From: Crocinitomicaceae bacterium
Lineage (GTDB): Bacteria; Bacteroidota; Bacteroidia; Flavobacteriales_D; Crocinitomicaceae
NCBI GenBank assembly: GCA_017984635.1
Contig: JAGNZC010000003.1
Coordinates: 61,059-125,058, forward strand
DNA length: 64,000 bases
Reading direction: 5' to 3'
A model generated the notes under the pieces. The model searched no databases, was not told the DNA's origin, and was given only the letters and a program-made list of their open reading frames with translations. The translations under genes and the position numbers were made by a program. Shown here one piece after another: positions 46,611 to 56,701 of this stretch (the first letter of the stretch is position 1; every line of letters starts with the position of its first letter).

Positions 46611-49526
46611 ATGAGAATTTTTAAATTAGTAATAGTTACACTTTTTGTAGCACTTATTTCAAACACTGCATTTGCGCAGCCTTCAAATGATGAATGTTTT
46701 AGTGCGATTTCATTAACTCCTAGTTCAACTTGTACTCCGGTTACTGGAACAGTTTTTCAAGCAACGCAATCGATTCCTGGGTGTAATGGTACTGCAGATG
46801 ATGATGTTTGGTATTCTTTTGTTGCTACACAATCAAACTTGTCCGTAATAGTTTCTGGAACGACTGGATTTAATCCTGTAATTCAAGTTTTTTCAGGGGG
46901 TTGTATTTCTCAATCTTCTCTGGCTTGTGTTAATAATACTGGAAATGGAGGTACCGAAGCAGTTTCATTAACTACTCTTATTGTTGGTGTAACATATCAT
47001 ATCAGAGTATATCATTTCGCAGCCACAGCTCCTACGACTCCTACTTTTACAATATGTGTGTCTCAAGCGATTTTAATGCCTAACTGTGCTACATCAACAC
47101 CGGCTGGAGAAACATGTGCCCTGGCAACATTTATCTGTGATGTGAATGGATATTGCGGTAATACTACTAGTTATGCTCCTGATTCATGGCCAGCTCTATC
47201 ATCTGCTTTTTGCGGATCAATAGAAAATAATTCATTTATTCAATTTGTTGCGAACGCAAGTACGGTTTCTCTTAATGTTTGGGTTACGTCATCTACATCT
47301 AATTTAGGGATTCAGGTTATGATTTTTTCAGCTACATCATGTGGTGGAGCAGTTACAACCCATACCTGTGTCTCCCCTGTTCCTCCATCTGTCTCTTCTT
47401 CTCCTTCAGTTGTAACTGCAACAGGATTAACACCAGGCAATACATATTACATGATGATTGACGGCTATGCAGGAGATCAATGCAATTATGTAATTGGTGT
47501 GAATTCAGGAATTCAAGTTTCTGGACAAATCAGCGCTCCATCTACCAATCTTTGTATTGGTAACACGGTAACTTTAACAGCGAGTGGTGGTAATGGAATT
47601 TATACTTGGGTCCCAAATCCCGAGTTAAGTGCAACTTTAGGTGCTACAAACATCGCAACACCTTTAACTCAAGGGCCACACACTTATTCAATGACTTCAA
47701 TTTCTTTAAATCCATCTTGTCCAACTGATACCGTCGATATTATCATTAATGCTTATTTGCCGCCTACTCCAAATGCTGGTATAGATGATTCTGTTTGTTT
47801 GGGTCAAGTTATTCATTTGGCGGGAACTCAAACAAGTACTGCCAATACAATGAATTGGTCGTTTAGTACTTTAGGTATTACACCAACTCCTTCCGTTTCA
47901 TTCTCTCCTAACTTTTCATCATTAACACCAAATGTAACGGTGAATCAACCAGGACTTTATAAATTCATTTTAAAAGAGACAAACACGGTTTGTGGTATTG
48001 TTAGAGATACAGTTAAAATTTCTGTAATTAAAGCCCAACAAACACTTTCTTCTGTTCAGCCTAGTTGTTTTGGTTTTTCTGATGGAAAAATAATTGTAGA
48101 TAATTCAATTGCAAATGCGTATAGTTTTGATAATGGAGTGACATGGCAAGCAGATTCTGTTAAAACGGGTTTAGCTGCTGGAACTTACAACGTATGTTCG
48201 AAAAATTATTTGAATTGTCAAGTTTGTTCTTCAATTACGATAGTTGATCCACCTCAATTAACTTTTTCAACAAGTAATGATACTATTATTTGTCAAAATG
48301 GAACTGCACATTTATCCAGTATTGCTACTGGAGGAAATAGCTTTAATTACACTTGGAGTTTTACTTCGAATCAATCATCGAATCAAGATTTCTCTCCATT
48401 AAATGATACAACAATTACCGTTTTTGCAACAAGTGATTTAGGATGTGTAACTTCAACAGAATCTATTGTAATTCAGGTACGTGATTCTTTAACAGGAACT
48501 ATTCCATCTAATTTAGCTGTTTGTCCAGGGTATCCAGTTTCTATTGATGTTACTACAATAGGTGGAATCGGAGCGCCATATAATTATTCATGGAGCACGG
48601 GTCAAACATTGAATGGAAATGGCTCTTCGATATCCGTAAGTCCTTCAACACAGTCAGCGTATACTGTAACGATAACAGATGCTTGTGAGTCAACACCTTT
48701 AGTGTTAAGTACTACTGTCAATGTATTGCCATTGCCAATTCCTCAAATAAGTACTCCCATTAGTGAAAAATGTGAGTTAGCATCTTTTACATTGAAAAAT
48801 GAAACAGATCCTTTAATGACAGATCATCTTATTTGGCACATTTCAAATGGTATGACATTTATTGATCAAGAGACAATAGACGTTGAAAATCTAGTTTCAG
48901 GAACGTATACAGTTCAGTTAATTGTTACTTCTCCTCAAGGCTGTATCGATTCAACTACATTTTTCAATTTCTTAACGGTTCATCCGAAACCAGAATCTTT
49001 ATTTAAATACACACCTAACCCGGTTAAGATGTTTAATACATTAGTGAATTTGACAAATTATTCAACTAATGGTGCTTCTTATGAATGGTTTATCACGAAT
49101 GGAAACCCTTCGTATTCGAATCAGCCAAATGTAACTACTGTATTTCCTGATGGCGTTACAGGTCAATATCCAGTTTTGTTAGTTACAACATCTGATTTCG
49201 GATGTTTAGATTCGCTTCAATTGGATGTGATTGTATTGCCAGAATTAATCATTTATGCTCCAAATACATTCACTCCAGATAATGATGAACACAATCAGCA
49301 ATGGGGTATTTATATAGAAGGAATAGATATTACCGAATTTAGTCTTCTGATTTTTAATCGATGGGGTGAAACAATATGGGAATCGAATGACCCTAAAGCT
49401 TCTTGGGATGGAACCTACAATGGAACTTTAGTAACGGAAGGAACCTACAATTGGATTATTCAAGCAAAAGATCTGACCAACGACGGGAAATATAATTTTA
49501 GTGGTTATATAAACGTTATAAAATAA
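46611..49526 (+). CDS. Giant surface protein, paralogue with pre-peptidase-like N-terminal domains and CHU_C C-terminus
   Basis: This 971-aa protein begins on the base after the previous stop, so the two genes are in one transcript. A signal peptide ends FAQ (~23). Two beta-sandwich domains of pre-peptidase type follow (~25-150 with DDDVWYSFVA; ~165-300 with NSFIQFVANAS and GNTYYMMIDGYAGDQC), then an Ig-like segment (~303-380). From ~387 to the end it parallels the upstream protein, including SprB-like repeats and a CHU_C type B sorting domain (NRWGETIWES, WDGTYNG). N-terminal domains differ completely between the two. Confidence 0.85.
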   Translation: MRIFKLVIVTLFVALISNTAFAQPSNDECFSAISLTPSSTCTPVTGTVFQATQSIPGCNGTADDDVWYSFVATQSNLSVIVSGTTGFNPVIQVFSGGCISQSSLACVNNTGNGGTEAVSLTTLIVGVTYHIRVYHFAATAPTTPTFTICVSQAILMPNCATSTPAGETCALATFICDVNGYCGNTTSYAPDSWPALSSAFCGSIENNSFIQFVANASTVSLNVWVTSSTSNLGIQVMIFSATSCGGAVTTHTCVSPVPPSVSSSPSVVTATGLTPGNTYYMMIDGYAGDQCNYVIGVNSGIQVSGQISAPSTNLCIGNTVTLTASGGNGIYTWVPNPELSATLGATNIATPLTQGPHTYSMTSISLNPSCPTDTVDIIINAYLPPTPNAGIDDSVCLGQVIHLAGTQTSTANTMNWSFSTLGITPTPSVSFSPNFSSLTPNVTVNQPGLYKFILKETNTVCGIVRDTVKISVIKAQQTLSSVQPSCFGFSDGKIIVDNSIANAYSFDNGVTWQADSVKTGLAAGTYNVCSKNYLNCQVCSSITIVDPPQLTFSTSNDTIICQNGTAHLSSIATGGNSFNYTWSFTSNQSSNQDFSPLNDTTITVFATSDLGCVTSTESIVIQVRDSLTGTIPSNLAVCPGYPVSIDVTTIGGIGAPYNYSWSTGQTLNGNGSSISVSPSTQSAYTVTITDACESTPLVLSTTVNVLPLPIPQISTPISEKCELASFTLKNETDPLMTDHLIWHISNGMTFIDQETIDVENLVSGTYTVQLIVTSPQGCIDSTTFFNFLTVHPKPESLFKYTPNPVKMFNTLVNLTNYSTNGASYEWFITNGNPSYSNQPNVTTVFPDGVTGQYPVLLVTTSDFGCLDSLQLDVIVLPELIIYAPNTFTPDNDEHNQQWGIYIEGIDITEFSLLIFNRWGETIWESNDPKASWDGTYNGTLVTEGTYNWIIQAKDLTNDGKYNFSGYINVIK

Positions 49527-49530
49527 TAAA

Positions 49531-49562
49531 AAAAAAGCTCAGTTTTTCTGAGCTTTTTTTTT
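49531..49562 (+). terminator. Terminator after the surface protein pair
   Basis: AAAAAAGCTCAG pairs with CTGAGCTTTTTT around five T residues, and a T-run follows. Confidence 0.92.
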
Positions 49563-49565
49563 GAT

Positions 49566-49599
49566 TTGATTATTGATTCAGTTCTTTCTGTTAATTTTG
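49566..49599 (+). promoter_or_regulatory. hutU promoter
   Basis: TTG (49566-49568) lies 23 bases before TAATTTTG (49592-49599). A second TTG at 49573-49575 is 16 bases away. The -7 match is perfect; which TTG is used is uncertain. Confidence 0.6.
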
Positions 49600-49614
49600 C
49601 AAAAAAACATTTTT

Positions 49615-51624
49615 ATGAAATTAGCAGATTTTCATCAAGCGATATTAGAAGGAGTTCCAACTGAAATTCCATTAAAAAAAGAATATGAAGCATCGATTAA
49701 TCATGCGCCTAAAAGAAAGGATATTCTTTCTGCTGATGAAAAGAAATTAGCGATTAAAAATGCATTAAGGTATTTCCCTAAGTCACAACACGCGTTATTA
49801 ATTAATGAATTCCATCAAGAGTTGAAAGACTATGGTCGAATTTATATGTACCGTTATCGACCAGATTATCTAATGCATGCGCGTCCAATAAATGATTACC
49901 CTGGGAAGTCGATGCAAGCTAAAGCAATCATGTTAATGATTCAAAACAATTTAGATTATGCTGTTGCTCAACATCCTCATGAATTAATAACGTATGGTGG
50001 GAATGGTGCTGTTTTTCAAAATTGGATTCAGTATCGATTAACAATGAAGTATTTGGCTGAAATGACAGATGAACAAACGTTGGTGATGTATTCAGGTCAT
50101 CCAATGGGCTTGTTTCCCTCTCATAAAGAAGCGCCACGTGTCGTAGTTACTAATGGCATGATGATTCCGAATTATTCTAAACCTGATGATTGGGAAAAAT
50201 TTAACGCATTGGGTGTGACACAATATGGGCAAATGACGGCTGGGTCTTATATGTATATTGGACCTCAAGGAATTGTTCATGGCACAACTATTACCGTTTT
50301 AAATGCTGCTCGTAAAATTTCAAAACAACAAGATGCAATTAGCGGAATGTTATTTGTCACTGCTGGATTAGGTGGTATGTCGGGTGCTCAACCAAAAGCA
50401 GCTTCTATTGCTGGATGTATTTCTGTTACAGCGGAAGTTAATCCAAAAGCGGTACAAACAAGACACTCACAAGGTTGGGTAGATGAAGTAATCAATGATT
50501 TAGATGCATTGTGTTCGCGCGTTCGAACTGCAAAAGAAAAGAAAGAAGTGGTTTCAATTGCTTATGTTGGCAACGTTGTAGATATTTGGGAAAAATTTGA
50601 TCAAGAAAACATTTATGTTGACTTAGGTTCAGATCAAACTTCTTTACATAATCCTTGGGCTGGTGGATATTATCCTGCTGGTTTAAACTTTGAAGAGTCA
50701 AACCAAATGATGGCTAACGAGCCAGAAGCATTTAAAGTTAAAATTCAAGAATCTTTACGTAGACATGCAAATGCAGTTAATAAGCATACAGCAAAAGGAA
50801 CTTATTTCTTTGACTATGGGAATGCTTTTTTATTAGAGGCTTCTCGAGCTGGAGCAGATGTAATGGCCGAAAACCATATAGATTTTAAATATCCATCATA
50901 TGTTCAAGATATATTAGGGCCAATGTGTTTTGATTATGGTTTTGGACCTTTTAGATGGGTTTGTGCAAGTGGAATTTTTCAGGATTTACAAAAAACAGAT
51001 GAAATAGCATGTGCTGTTCTTGAAAAAATGATGGAGACGAGTCCTGAAGAAATAAAACAGCAAATGGCAGACAACATCAAATGGATCAAAGGCGCACAAG
51101 AAAACAAGTTAGTAGTTGGCTCACAAGCACGTATTCTATATGCAGATGCAGAAGGAAGAATGCGAATTGCAGAAGCTTTTAATCAAGCAATAGAACGTGG
51201 TGAAATTGGTCCAGTAGTATTGGGAAGAGATCATCATGATGTTTCGGGAACGGATTCTCCGTATCGTGAAACGTCAAACATTTATGATGGTTCTCGTTTT
51301 ACAGCAGATATGGCCATTCAAAATGTGATTGGTGATAGCTTTAGAGGTGCAACTTGGGTTTCTATTCACAATGGTGGAGGTGTAGGTTGGGGAGAAGTCA
51401 TCAATGGTGGATTTGGAATGCTGTTAGATGGTTCTAAAGAAGCGGATCGACGTCTAAAAATGATGTTGCATTGGGATGTGAATAATGGAATCGCTCGAAG
51501 ATCTTGGGCGCGAAATGAAGGAGCTGTTTTTGCAATCGAACGCGCTATGGAAGCAGAACCATTATTAAAAGTAACCGTTCCTCAAAATGTTGATGAAGAT
51601 TTGTTTACAAAATTAATGGATTGA
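49615..51624 (+). CDS. hutU: Urocanate hydratase
   Basis: Urocanase uses tightly bound NAD+ as an electrophile to hydrate urocanate in histidine breakdown. From ATG 49615 the protein is 669 aa, the longer form seen in Bacteroidota. Landmarks are YGGNGAVFQNW, SGHPMGLFPSHKEAPRVV, FVTAGLGGMSGAQPKAA (NAD-binding), FDYGNAFLLEASRAGAD and YVQDILGPMCFDYGFGPFRWVC. No other hut gene is in the window. The 3' end overlaps the convergent helicase gene by 20 bases. Confidence 0.95.
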   Translation: MKLADFHQAILEGVPTEIPLKKEYEASINHAPKRKDILSADEKKLAIKNALRYFPKSQHALLINEFHQELKDYGRIYMYRYRPDYLMHARPINDYPGKSMQAKAIMLMIQNNLDYAVAQHPHELITYGGNGAVFQNWIQYRLTMKYLAEMTDEQTLVMYSGHPMGLFPSHKEAPRVVVTNGMMIPNYSKPDDWEKFNALGVTQYGQMTAGSYMYIGPQGIVHGTTITVLNAARKISKQQDAISGMLFVTAGLGGMSGAQPKAASIAGCISVTAEVNPKAVQTRHSQGWVDEVINDLDALCSRVRTAKEKKEVVSIAYVGNVVDIWEKFDQENIYVDLGSDQTSLHNPWAGGYYPAGLNFEESNQMMANEPEAFKVKIQESLRRHANAVNKHTAKGTYFFDYGNAFLLEASRAGADVMAENHIDFKYPSYVQDILGPMCFDYGFGPFRWVCASGIFQDLQKTDEIACAVLEKMMETSPEEIKQQMADNIKWIKGAQENKLVVGSQARILYADAEGRMRIAEAFNQAIERGEIGPVVLGRDHHDVSGTDSPYRETSNIYDGSRFTADMAIQNVIGDSFRGATWVSIHNGGGVGWGEVINGGFGMLLDGSKEADRRLKMMLHWDVNNGIARRSWARNEGAVFAIERAMEAEPLLKVTVPQNVDEDLFTKLMD

Positions 51625-54600
51625 TTGGTATCAATTCATTCGTATTCGTATAGTAAATGTAGCCTTTAACACTTGGATATTTCATTGTGTTTAATAGTGA
51701 AATATACTCATTCATTTGTGAAGTGTCTTTTGGTTTAGGTAGTCCCGTTTTGTAATCGATAATAACTGTTTCAGTCGCTTTTAACAGTATCTTATCAGGT
51801 CGTTTTGTTGTCAATCCATCAATGATAATTGATTGTTCACTTAGAATCTCAGTTACATTCTCAAAAAGTGCAACATATGCCGGTAGTTTAAATAGTAGCG
51901 TTAATTTTTTACAGAGTTCTTCTTGAAATGATCGTTCAATTAATCCTTCTTGTGTCAATGAGTGAACAGTTTGCTCGATCTCTTTTAATTCATTGATTGC
52001 GTCAACAGCAATGTGAAATTGATTGCCAAATCGCCGTTCATTGGACAAATAATCTTTTTGAACCATTTCTTTCTTGTCCTGAAGCGCAATTTCAGGATAC
52101 CAAAGTACAGAAGAGAAATTTTCAGGTATAAAAAATTTAGAACTATTCTTTTTAATACTGGAATGATGTTTTTGTTCACCTATTACAATACTAACTTTTT
52201 GTTCGCTTTCAACTTTTGCTTCAGGCAATTTTTTAAAACATTCATGCGCAATCTTACCAAACCCTTTTTTTGTAAAATAATTGAGCACATATAATCGAGC
52301 TTCAGGCCGGGTAAATGCAACATAACAAAGGTTTAGAACATCTGTGAACTGCTGATTGAACTCTTCATTGTGAAGGGCACTTATTACGGAAATAGGTGAT
52401 TTCTCTTTCAATGTTGTGTATAAAATAGTATCATTGGTTTCAAGTAAATATTTTTTTGTTGCTTTTAATTCGATTGAAAAATTAATATTGGGTAAAATCA
52501 CAACAGGAAATTCAAGGCCTTTAGATTTGTGGATCGTCATGATTTTTATAGCATCATCACTTTCAGGAATTTGAATGGCTGTTTTAGATTTTTGAATATC
52601 AAAATGCGTTAAGAAATCTTTTAAATCGGGTCCTTTTTTTAATTCAAAATCGTGAACAAAATCAGCGAAATGATGTAAATATGGATTTTCTAGCTCATTC
52701 CAATTCAATAACTTATAGAATAATTGCGTTAAATCATATAGGTTTTCATATTTACAATAAAATTTAGAGACTTGTTGAAATTGATCAATGATAAAAGCGT
52801 CAAAGTTTAAAAATTGGTATTTCTTTCCTTCTTTAGAAATTCGTTCTTCTAAATAGGTTTTCATCCCGTTGTATGTTTCAAGACCTTTAATTCTAAAAAA
52901 CAAGTCGATGAATTTCTTTTGTTCGCTGCTATAACTTGGATTTAATCGAAGTTTCAAAAATGAAATCACAAGTTTTATTTTCAAGTCATGTTTGATTAAT
53001 AAAGAATCAGCTGAAACGACTTTATAGCCTTTTTCCGTTAACGCATTTGCCCATAAATTGGTTTGTTTATTACGGTCTCCTAACAAACAAATGTCTCCAC
53101 GTTTAAAGCCATCATTTTCACATGCCGTTATTTTTTCTATAATTTCTGAAATGATATCGATTTCCTCATCTTCAATTTCCTTTGAAATGATATCAACTAA
53201 TCCCTTTTTTTCAGAGGTTACATCTTGTTTTATTGAAGTGTAAAATTTTTGAGCATCGACTGCTAATTTTTCTTTCAATAAAGGGAATAATGCGTTGTTA
53301 AATTCTACTATTTCTTTAGCGGAGCGCCAATTATTGGTAAGAAATGAAATGTTTCCCATTGATCTAAAGAATGCGGAACGCTTTTCAATTTCTGGATCTC
53401 CTTCAGGATTGTAAATTGAAGGCAGCGCAACGAATTGTTCAGCAACACCATTTTTAAAGCGGTAAATAGATTGTTTAGGATCACCAACGATTAAGTTTTT
53501 ATCACCATTTGATAAAGACTCATGAATCAATGGAGCCATATTTAGCCATTGTAATCGAGATGTATCTTGAAATTCGTCTAATAAAAAATTTTTGTACCGA
53601 ACTCCAAGTCGTTCATATATAAAGGGTGCATTTTCATTTTTAACTAGGTCAGCAATCAGCTGATTGAATTCTGAAATCCGAATTAATTGTTCATTCTTTT
53701 TTATGTCAAATAATTCCATCGCCATGAACTTTAGTAGTGCCATGTTGTAGAAGTTAGCTATAAAATGTTTTTGAATAAAATAGGATGCTTTCGTTTCATT
53801 ATAATAGTCAAATAATTCTGCAGTTGCCTGTTTTATATTGTCAGGAAAAACTTTGCCTTTAGGCGTTTCATTGTAAATACTGTCAATGAACGTTTTAGTG
53901 AAAAAATCATCGTCTGGATAGCTCGACAAATTGTTAATAGCTTCATATTTCCTTACTTGATTAGAGCTGTTTGGTAAAGAAGTAGTTGGAATATTTAACG
54001 TTGAAAAAAGTGTGTAAACAGCTTTGCATTTGTTTGTAAAAGAATCATTTATATAGTTAAATGATGTTTTCAATACATGGAAATGTTGTGTTGAAAAATC
54101 CAATTGCATCAATTTCCCAATCAGTTCTTGGTCTTTTTCCTTGCTTAACAATGAACCAAATTCTACTAATTTATCTCTGAAGTTCCATTTCTCACCTTCG
54201 TCTAAATTGTGTTTCGCATATTTGAAAACGGTTTCTGTTAACGTATTTAATCCAGCAGATCCAATTTTATTCATAATGGTATCAACCACTTGTTCGATTA
54301 ATATTTTTTCTTCCAATATCACATCAAAATCAGAAGGTAAATCCAAATCTCTACTAAAGGAACGAATTAATTTTAAATTGAACTTGTCAATTGTCATTAC
54401 AAAAAAGTCTTCATAGGAATGTAAAACCGCTTTTAAACAAATTTTTGCTCTTCGATGTAATTCCTCTACAGATATTGTCAATGAATGTGCTAAATCTTCA
54501 ATCAGTTTTTCATTTTTATTGAGATTTAATTTAGGATAACTAAGTTCGTCTAAGGCTTTTACAATTCTGATTTTCATTTCAATTGCAGCCTTATTGGTAA

Positions 54601-54757
54601 AGGTCATAGCAATAATTCGAGAAAACCGTTTCACATCTTCTTTTTCAGACAACACAAGTTCTAAATATTCTTTAACCAGGTTGTAAGTTTTACCACTTCC
54701 AGCTGATGCATCAACAATTTTCAACGTTTTATTTTCAGGAATTACAGCTTCAGACAT
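51605..54757 (-). CDS. UvrD/RecB-like helicase-nuclease (AddA type)
   Basis: This 1050-aa protein has a superfamily I helicase core and a C-terminal nuclease. Walker A ASAGSGKT is at 17-24, followed by MTFTNKAAIEMK, the DEFQDTSRLQW Walker B region near 390, GDPKQSIYRFK, MTIHKSKGLEFPVV and YVAFTRPEARLYVL. The last ~150 residues carry a PD-(D/E)xK nuclease (LLKATETVIIDYKTGLPKP). This fits double-strand-break end resection. An AddB-like partner is expected in Bacteroidota but is not in this window. It overlaps hutU at the 3' end by 20 bases. Confidence 0.9.
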   Translation of the reverse strand: MSEAVIPENKTLKIVDASAGSGKTYNLVKEYLELVLSEKEDVKRFSRIIAMTFTNKAAIEMKIRIVKALDELSYPKLNLNKNEKLIEDLAHSLTISVEELHRRAKICLKAVLHSYEDFFVMTIDKFNLKLIRSFSRDLDLPSDFDVILEEKILIEQVVDTIMNKIGSAGLNTLTETVFKYAKHNLDEGEKWNFRDKLVEFGSLLSKEKDQELIGKLMQLDFSTQHFHVLKTSFNYINDSFTNKCKAVYTLFSTLNIPTTSLPNSSNQVRKYEAINNLSSYPDDDFFTKTFIDSIYNETPKGKVFPDNIKQATAELFDYYNETKASYFIQKHFIANFYNMALLKFMAMELFDIKKNEQLIRISEFNQLIADLVKNENAPFIYERLGVRYKNFLLDEFQDTSRLQWLNMAPLIHESLSNGDKNLIVGDPKQSIYRFKNGVAEQFVALPSIYNPEGDPEIEKRSAFFRSMGNISFLTNNWRSAKEIVEFNNALFPLLKEKLAVDAQKFYTSIKQDVTSEKKGLVDIISKEIEDEEIDIISEIIEKITACENDGFKRGDICLLGDRNKQTNLWANALTEKGYKVVSADSLLIKHDLKIKLVISFLKLRLNPSYSSEQKKFIDLFFRIKGLETYNGMKTYLEERISKEGKKYQFLNFDAFIIDQFQQVSKFYCKYENLYDLTQLFYKLLNWNELENPYLHHFADFVHDFELKKGPDLKDFLTHFDIQKSKTAIQIPESDDAIKIMTIHKSKGLEFPVVILPNINFSIELKATKKYLLETNDTILYTTLKEKSPISVISALHNEEFNQQFTDVLNLCYVAFTRPEARLYVLNYFTKKGFGKIAHECFKKLPEAKVESEQKVSIVIGEQKHHSSIKKNSSKFFIPENFSSVLWYPEIALQDKKEMVQKDYLSNERRFGNQFHIAVDAINELKEIEQTVHSLTQEGLIERSFQEELCKKLTLLFKLPAYVALFENVTEILSEQSIIIDGLTTKRPDKILLKATETVIIDYKTGLPKPKDTSQMNEYISLLNTMKYPSVKGYIYYTNTNELIPINPLIL

Positions 54758-54814
54758 GGTAAAATATTCAATTGTTAAAAAGAATAAAATTAAACATTAT
54801 TCAATGACAATTGC

Positions 54815-54822
54815 TATATTTG
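54815..54822 (+). promoter_or_regulatory. -7 element next to the mbnP start codon
   Basis: TATATTTG matches TAnnTTTG and ends 7 bases before ATG 54830. As with mlaE and tatC, this predicts a leaderless or nearly leaderless mRNA. No TTG is at the normal distance. Confidence 0.55.
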
Positions 54823-54829
54823 TTAGTAT

Positions 54830-55582
54830 ATGAAATGGAATTTTTTAACAATCGTCTGTTGTCTATTTTTGATTTTGTTATCGTGTAAATTGGATAATAC
54901 AACTCCGTTCGTTCCAGTTTCTACTCATTTACAATTAGTGCTTCAACCAACATTTGGGAACAGTGATTTGCAATTAGATGAAACGTATTTCACAGATGAA
55001 GGATACGGAGTTCAATTTACTGATGTTAAATGCTACTTTACAAATATTTCAAACGGAACAAAATTGTTTGCCGATGCTGTGTTATTTGATTACCGTCAAA
55101 AAGGAAATTTAGTAAAACAAGTTATTGGTTCTTCAAATGATTTTGATTCGCTTCAATTGAATGTCGGTGTGCATGCTCAATTCAACCATTTAGATCCTTC
55201 AACTTTTCCAAATGACAATCCTTTAAATATTGCAATTGCTAATGACATGCATTGGGACTGGAATCCAGGCTATATTTTTGTGAAAATTGAAGCAAAAGTA
55301 GATACTATTGCAAATGGAATCGACGAATTCAATCACACCGTAGTGTTTCATGTTGGAGGAGATTCCTATTTGCGTAATTTAGATTTCAACACTGTGAATT
55401 GGCAATTGTTGTCTCCAAATTTAGCGCGTTTGAGTTGGAGATTTGATGCTCAAAAATTCCTTAAAAATGGCAGTCAAGTGATTGATTTAAAAACGGAATA
55501 CTTAACGCATTCAGCAGCAGGACAAGAAGCGTTGACGTTGAAAGTTATGAATAATTTCACCAATGCTATTTCTGTTTATTAA
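54830..55582 (+). CDS. MbnP-family copper-binding lipoprotein
   Basis: This 250-aa protein has a lipoprotein signal (lipobox LLSC, Cys19) and then an MbnP-like beta-sandwich. The most telling segment is MHWDWNPGYIF (140-150), matching the family's conserved Trp motif, with a later FHVGG. In Methylosinus, a Trp of MbnP is oxidised to kynurenine by its partner MbnH, which enables tight Cu(I) binding. The partner gene follows here with a one-base overlap, so the assignment rests on sequence and context together. Probably periplasm-facing or outer-membrane anchored. Confidence 0.82.
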   Translation: MKWNFLTIVCCLFLILLSCKLDNTTPFVPVSTHLQLVLQPTFGNSDLQLDETYFTDEGYGVQFTDVKCYFTNISNGTKLFADAVLFDYRQKGNLVKQVIGSSNDFDSLQLNVGVHAQFNHLDPSTFPNDNPLNIAIANDMHWDWNPGYIFVKIEAKVDTIANGIDEFNHTVVFHVGGDSYLRNLDFNTVNWQLLSPNLARLSWRFDAQKFLKNGSQVIDLKTEYLTHSAAGQEALTLKVMNNFTNAISVY

Positions 55583-56655
55583 TGAAATATTTACTTCTTT
55601 TATTTGTACTTGTTTCAATCGTTTTTTCGTGTAAAAAAGAGCACGTTGGATTTCAACCTACTGTTATTGAGTTAGAAACGCCTTCACATTTCCCAAAAAT
55701 GATTGTTCCTGCTGATAATCCGTTTACCATAGAAGGAATTGAATTGGGTAGGTATTTGTTTTATGAGGAATTATTAAGTGGCGACAATTCAATTTCATGC
55801 GCATCCTGTCATGAGCCATCTCTAGCTTTTACAGATACAAATCAATTTTCAACAGGAATAACAGGTGTAAAAGGTACAAGAAATGCCATGCCTTTGTTTA
55901 ATATGGGTTGGCAAGATTTTTATTTCTGGGATGGGAGAGCAAAAACATTGGAAGATCAAATTTTAGAACCAGTTCCCAATCCAATTGAAATGCACCAGTC
56001 TTGGAAAGATGCAGTTGCTAAGCTTGAAAAAAATGAATCTTACAGAAATCGCTTTTTAAAAGCATTTGGTTCACCTGGTATTGACGCGAAAAGAGTGTCA
56101 AAAGCCTTGGCACAATTTATTCGCACCTTGATTTCAGCATCTTCAAAATACGATGCAATGTATAAATTTCAAAATAATTTAAGTTTATCCAGTGAAGAAC
56201 AACAACTATTAGCGATGGTAACTCCCGAAGAATGGGGTGGTTACGATTTGTTTAAAAGTTTAAACGGCGCCGATTGTTTTCATTGCCACAATGGACCAAT
56301 GCTTCAAGTAAAGAAATTTAGTAACAATGGTTTGGATGCTGTGTTTACAGATGTTGGAAGGGGAGCAGTGACAGCGAATTCAGCGGACAATGGAAAATTC
56401 AAAGTCCCTTCCTTGAGAAATCTTCAATTTACTGCACCTTATATGCACGACGGAAGATTTAAAACATTAGAAGAAGTTGTAAATCATTATTCTTCCGGAA
56501 TTCAACAAAGTGGAACGATTGATCCATTGATCGAATTTGCATTTCAAGGAGGAGTTCAATTGGATGCGCAAGAAAAATCATTGTTACTCGCCTTTTTGAG
56601 TACAATGACAGATTATAAATTTATTAATAATCCTAAATTTCAAGACCCAGAGTAA
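55582..56655 (+). CDS. MbnH-like di-haem enzyme (MauG/cytochrome c peroxidase superfamily)
   Basis: This 357-aa protein has a lipoprotein signal (Cys17) and two haem c sites, CASCH (73-77) and CFHCH (232-236). Other landmarks are GWQDFYFWDGRAKTLEDQ (~109-126), KALAQFIRTLIS and APYMHDGRFKTLEEVV. The architecture matches di-haem peroxidases; its overlap with the MbnP-like gene points to MbnH, which oxidises Trp on MbnP. A conventional peroxidase remains possible. Acts outside the inner membrane, so it needs cytochrome c maturation. Confidence 0.83.
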   Translation: MKYLLLLFVLVSIVFSCKKEHVGFQPTVIELETPSHFPKMIVPADNPFTIEGIELGRYLFYEELLSGDNSISCASCHEPSLAFTDTNQFSTGITGVKGTRNAMPLFNMGWQDFYFWDGRAKTLEDQILEPVPNPIEMHQSWKDAVAKLEKNESYRNRFLKAFGSPGIDAKRVSKALAQFIRTLISASSKYDAMYKFQNNLSLSSEEQQLLAMVTPEEWGGYDLFKSLNGADCFHCHNGPMLQVKKFSNNGLDAVFTDVGRGAVTANSADNGKFKVPSLRNLQFTAPYMHDGRFKTLEEVVNHYSSGIQQSGTIDPLIEFAFQGGVQLDAQEKSLLLAFLSTMTDYKFINNPKFQDPE

Positions 56656-56701
56656 CGAGAAGAGACAAAAAATTAGTTTCTTTGTGGCTTGATTCAAAAG
56701 T

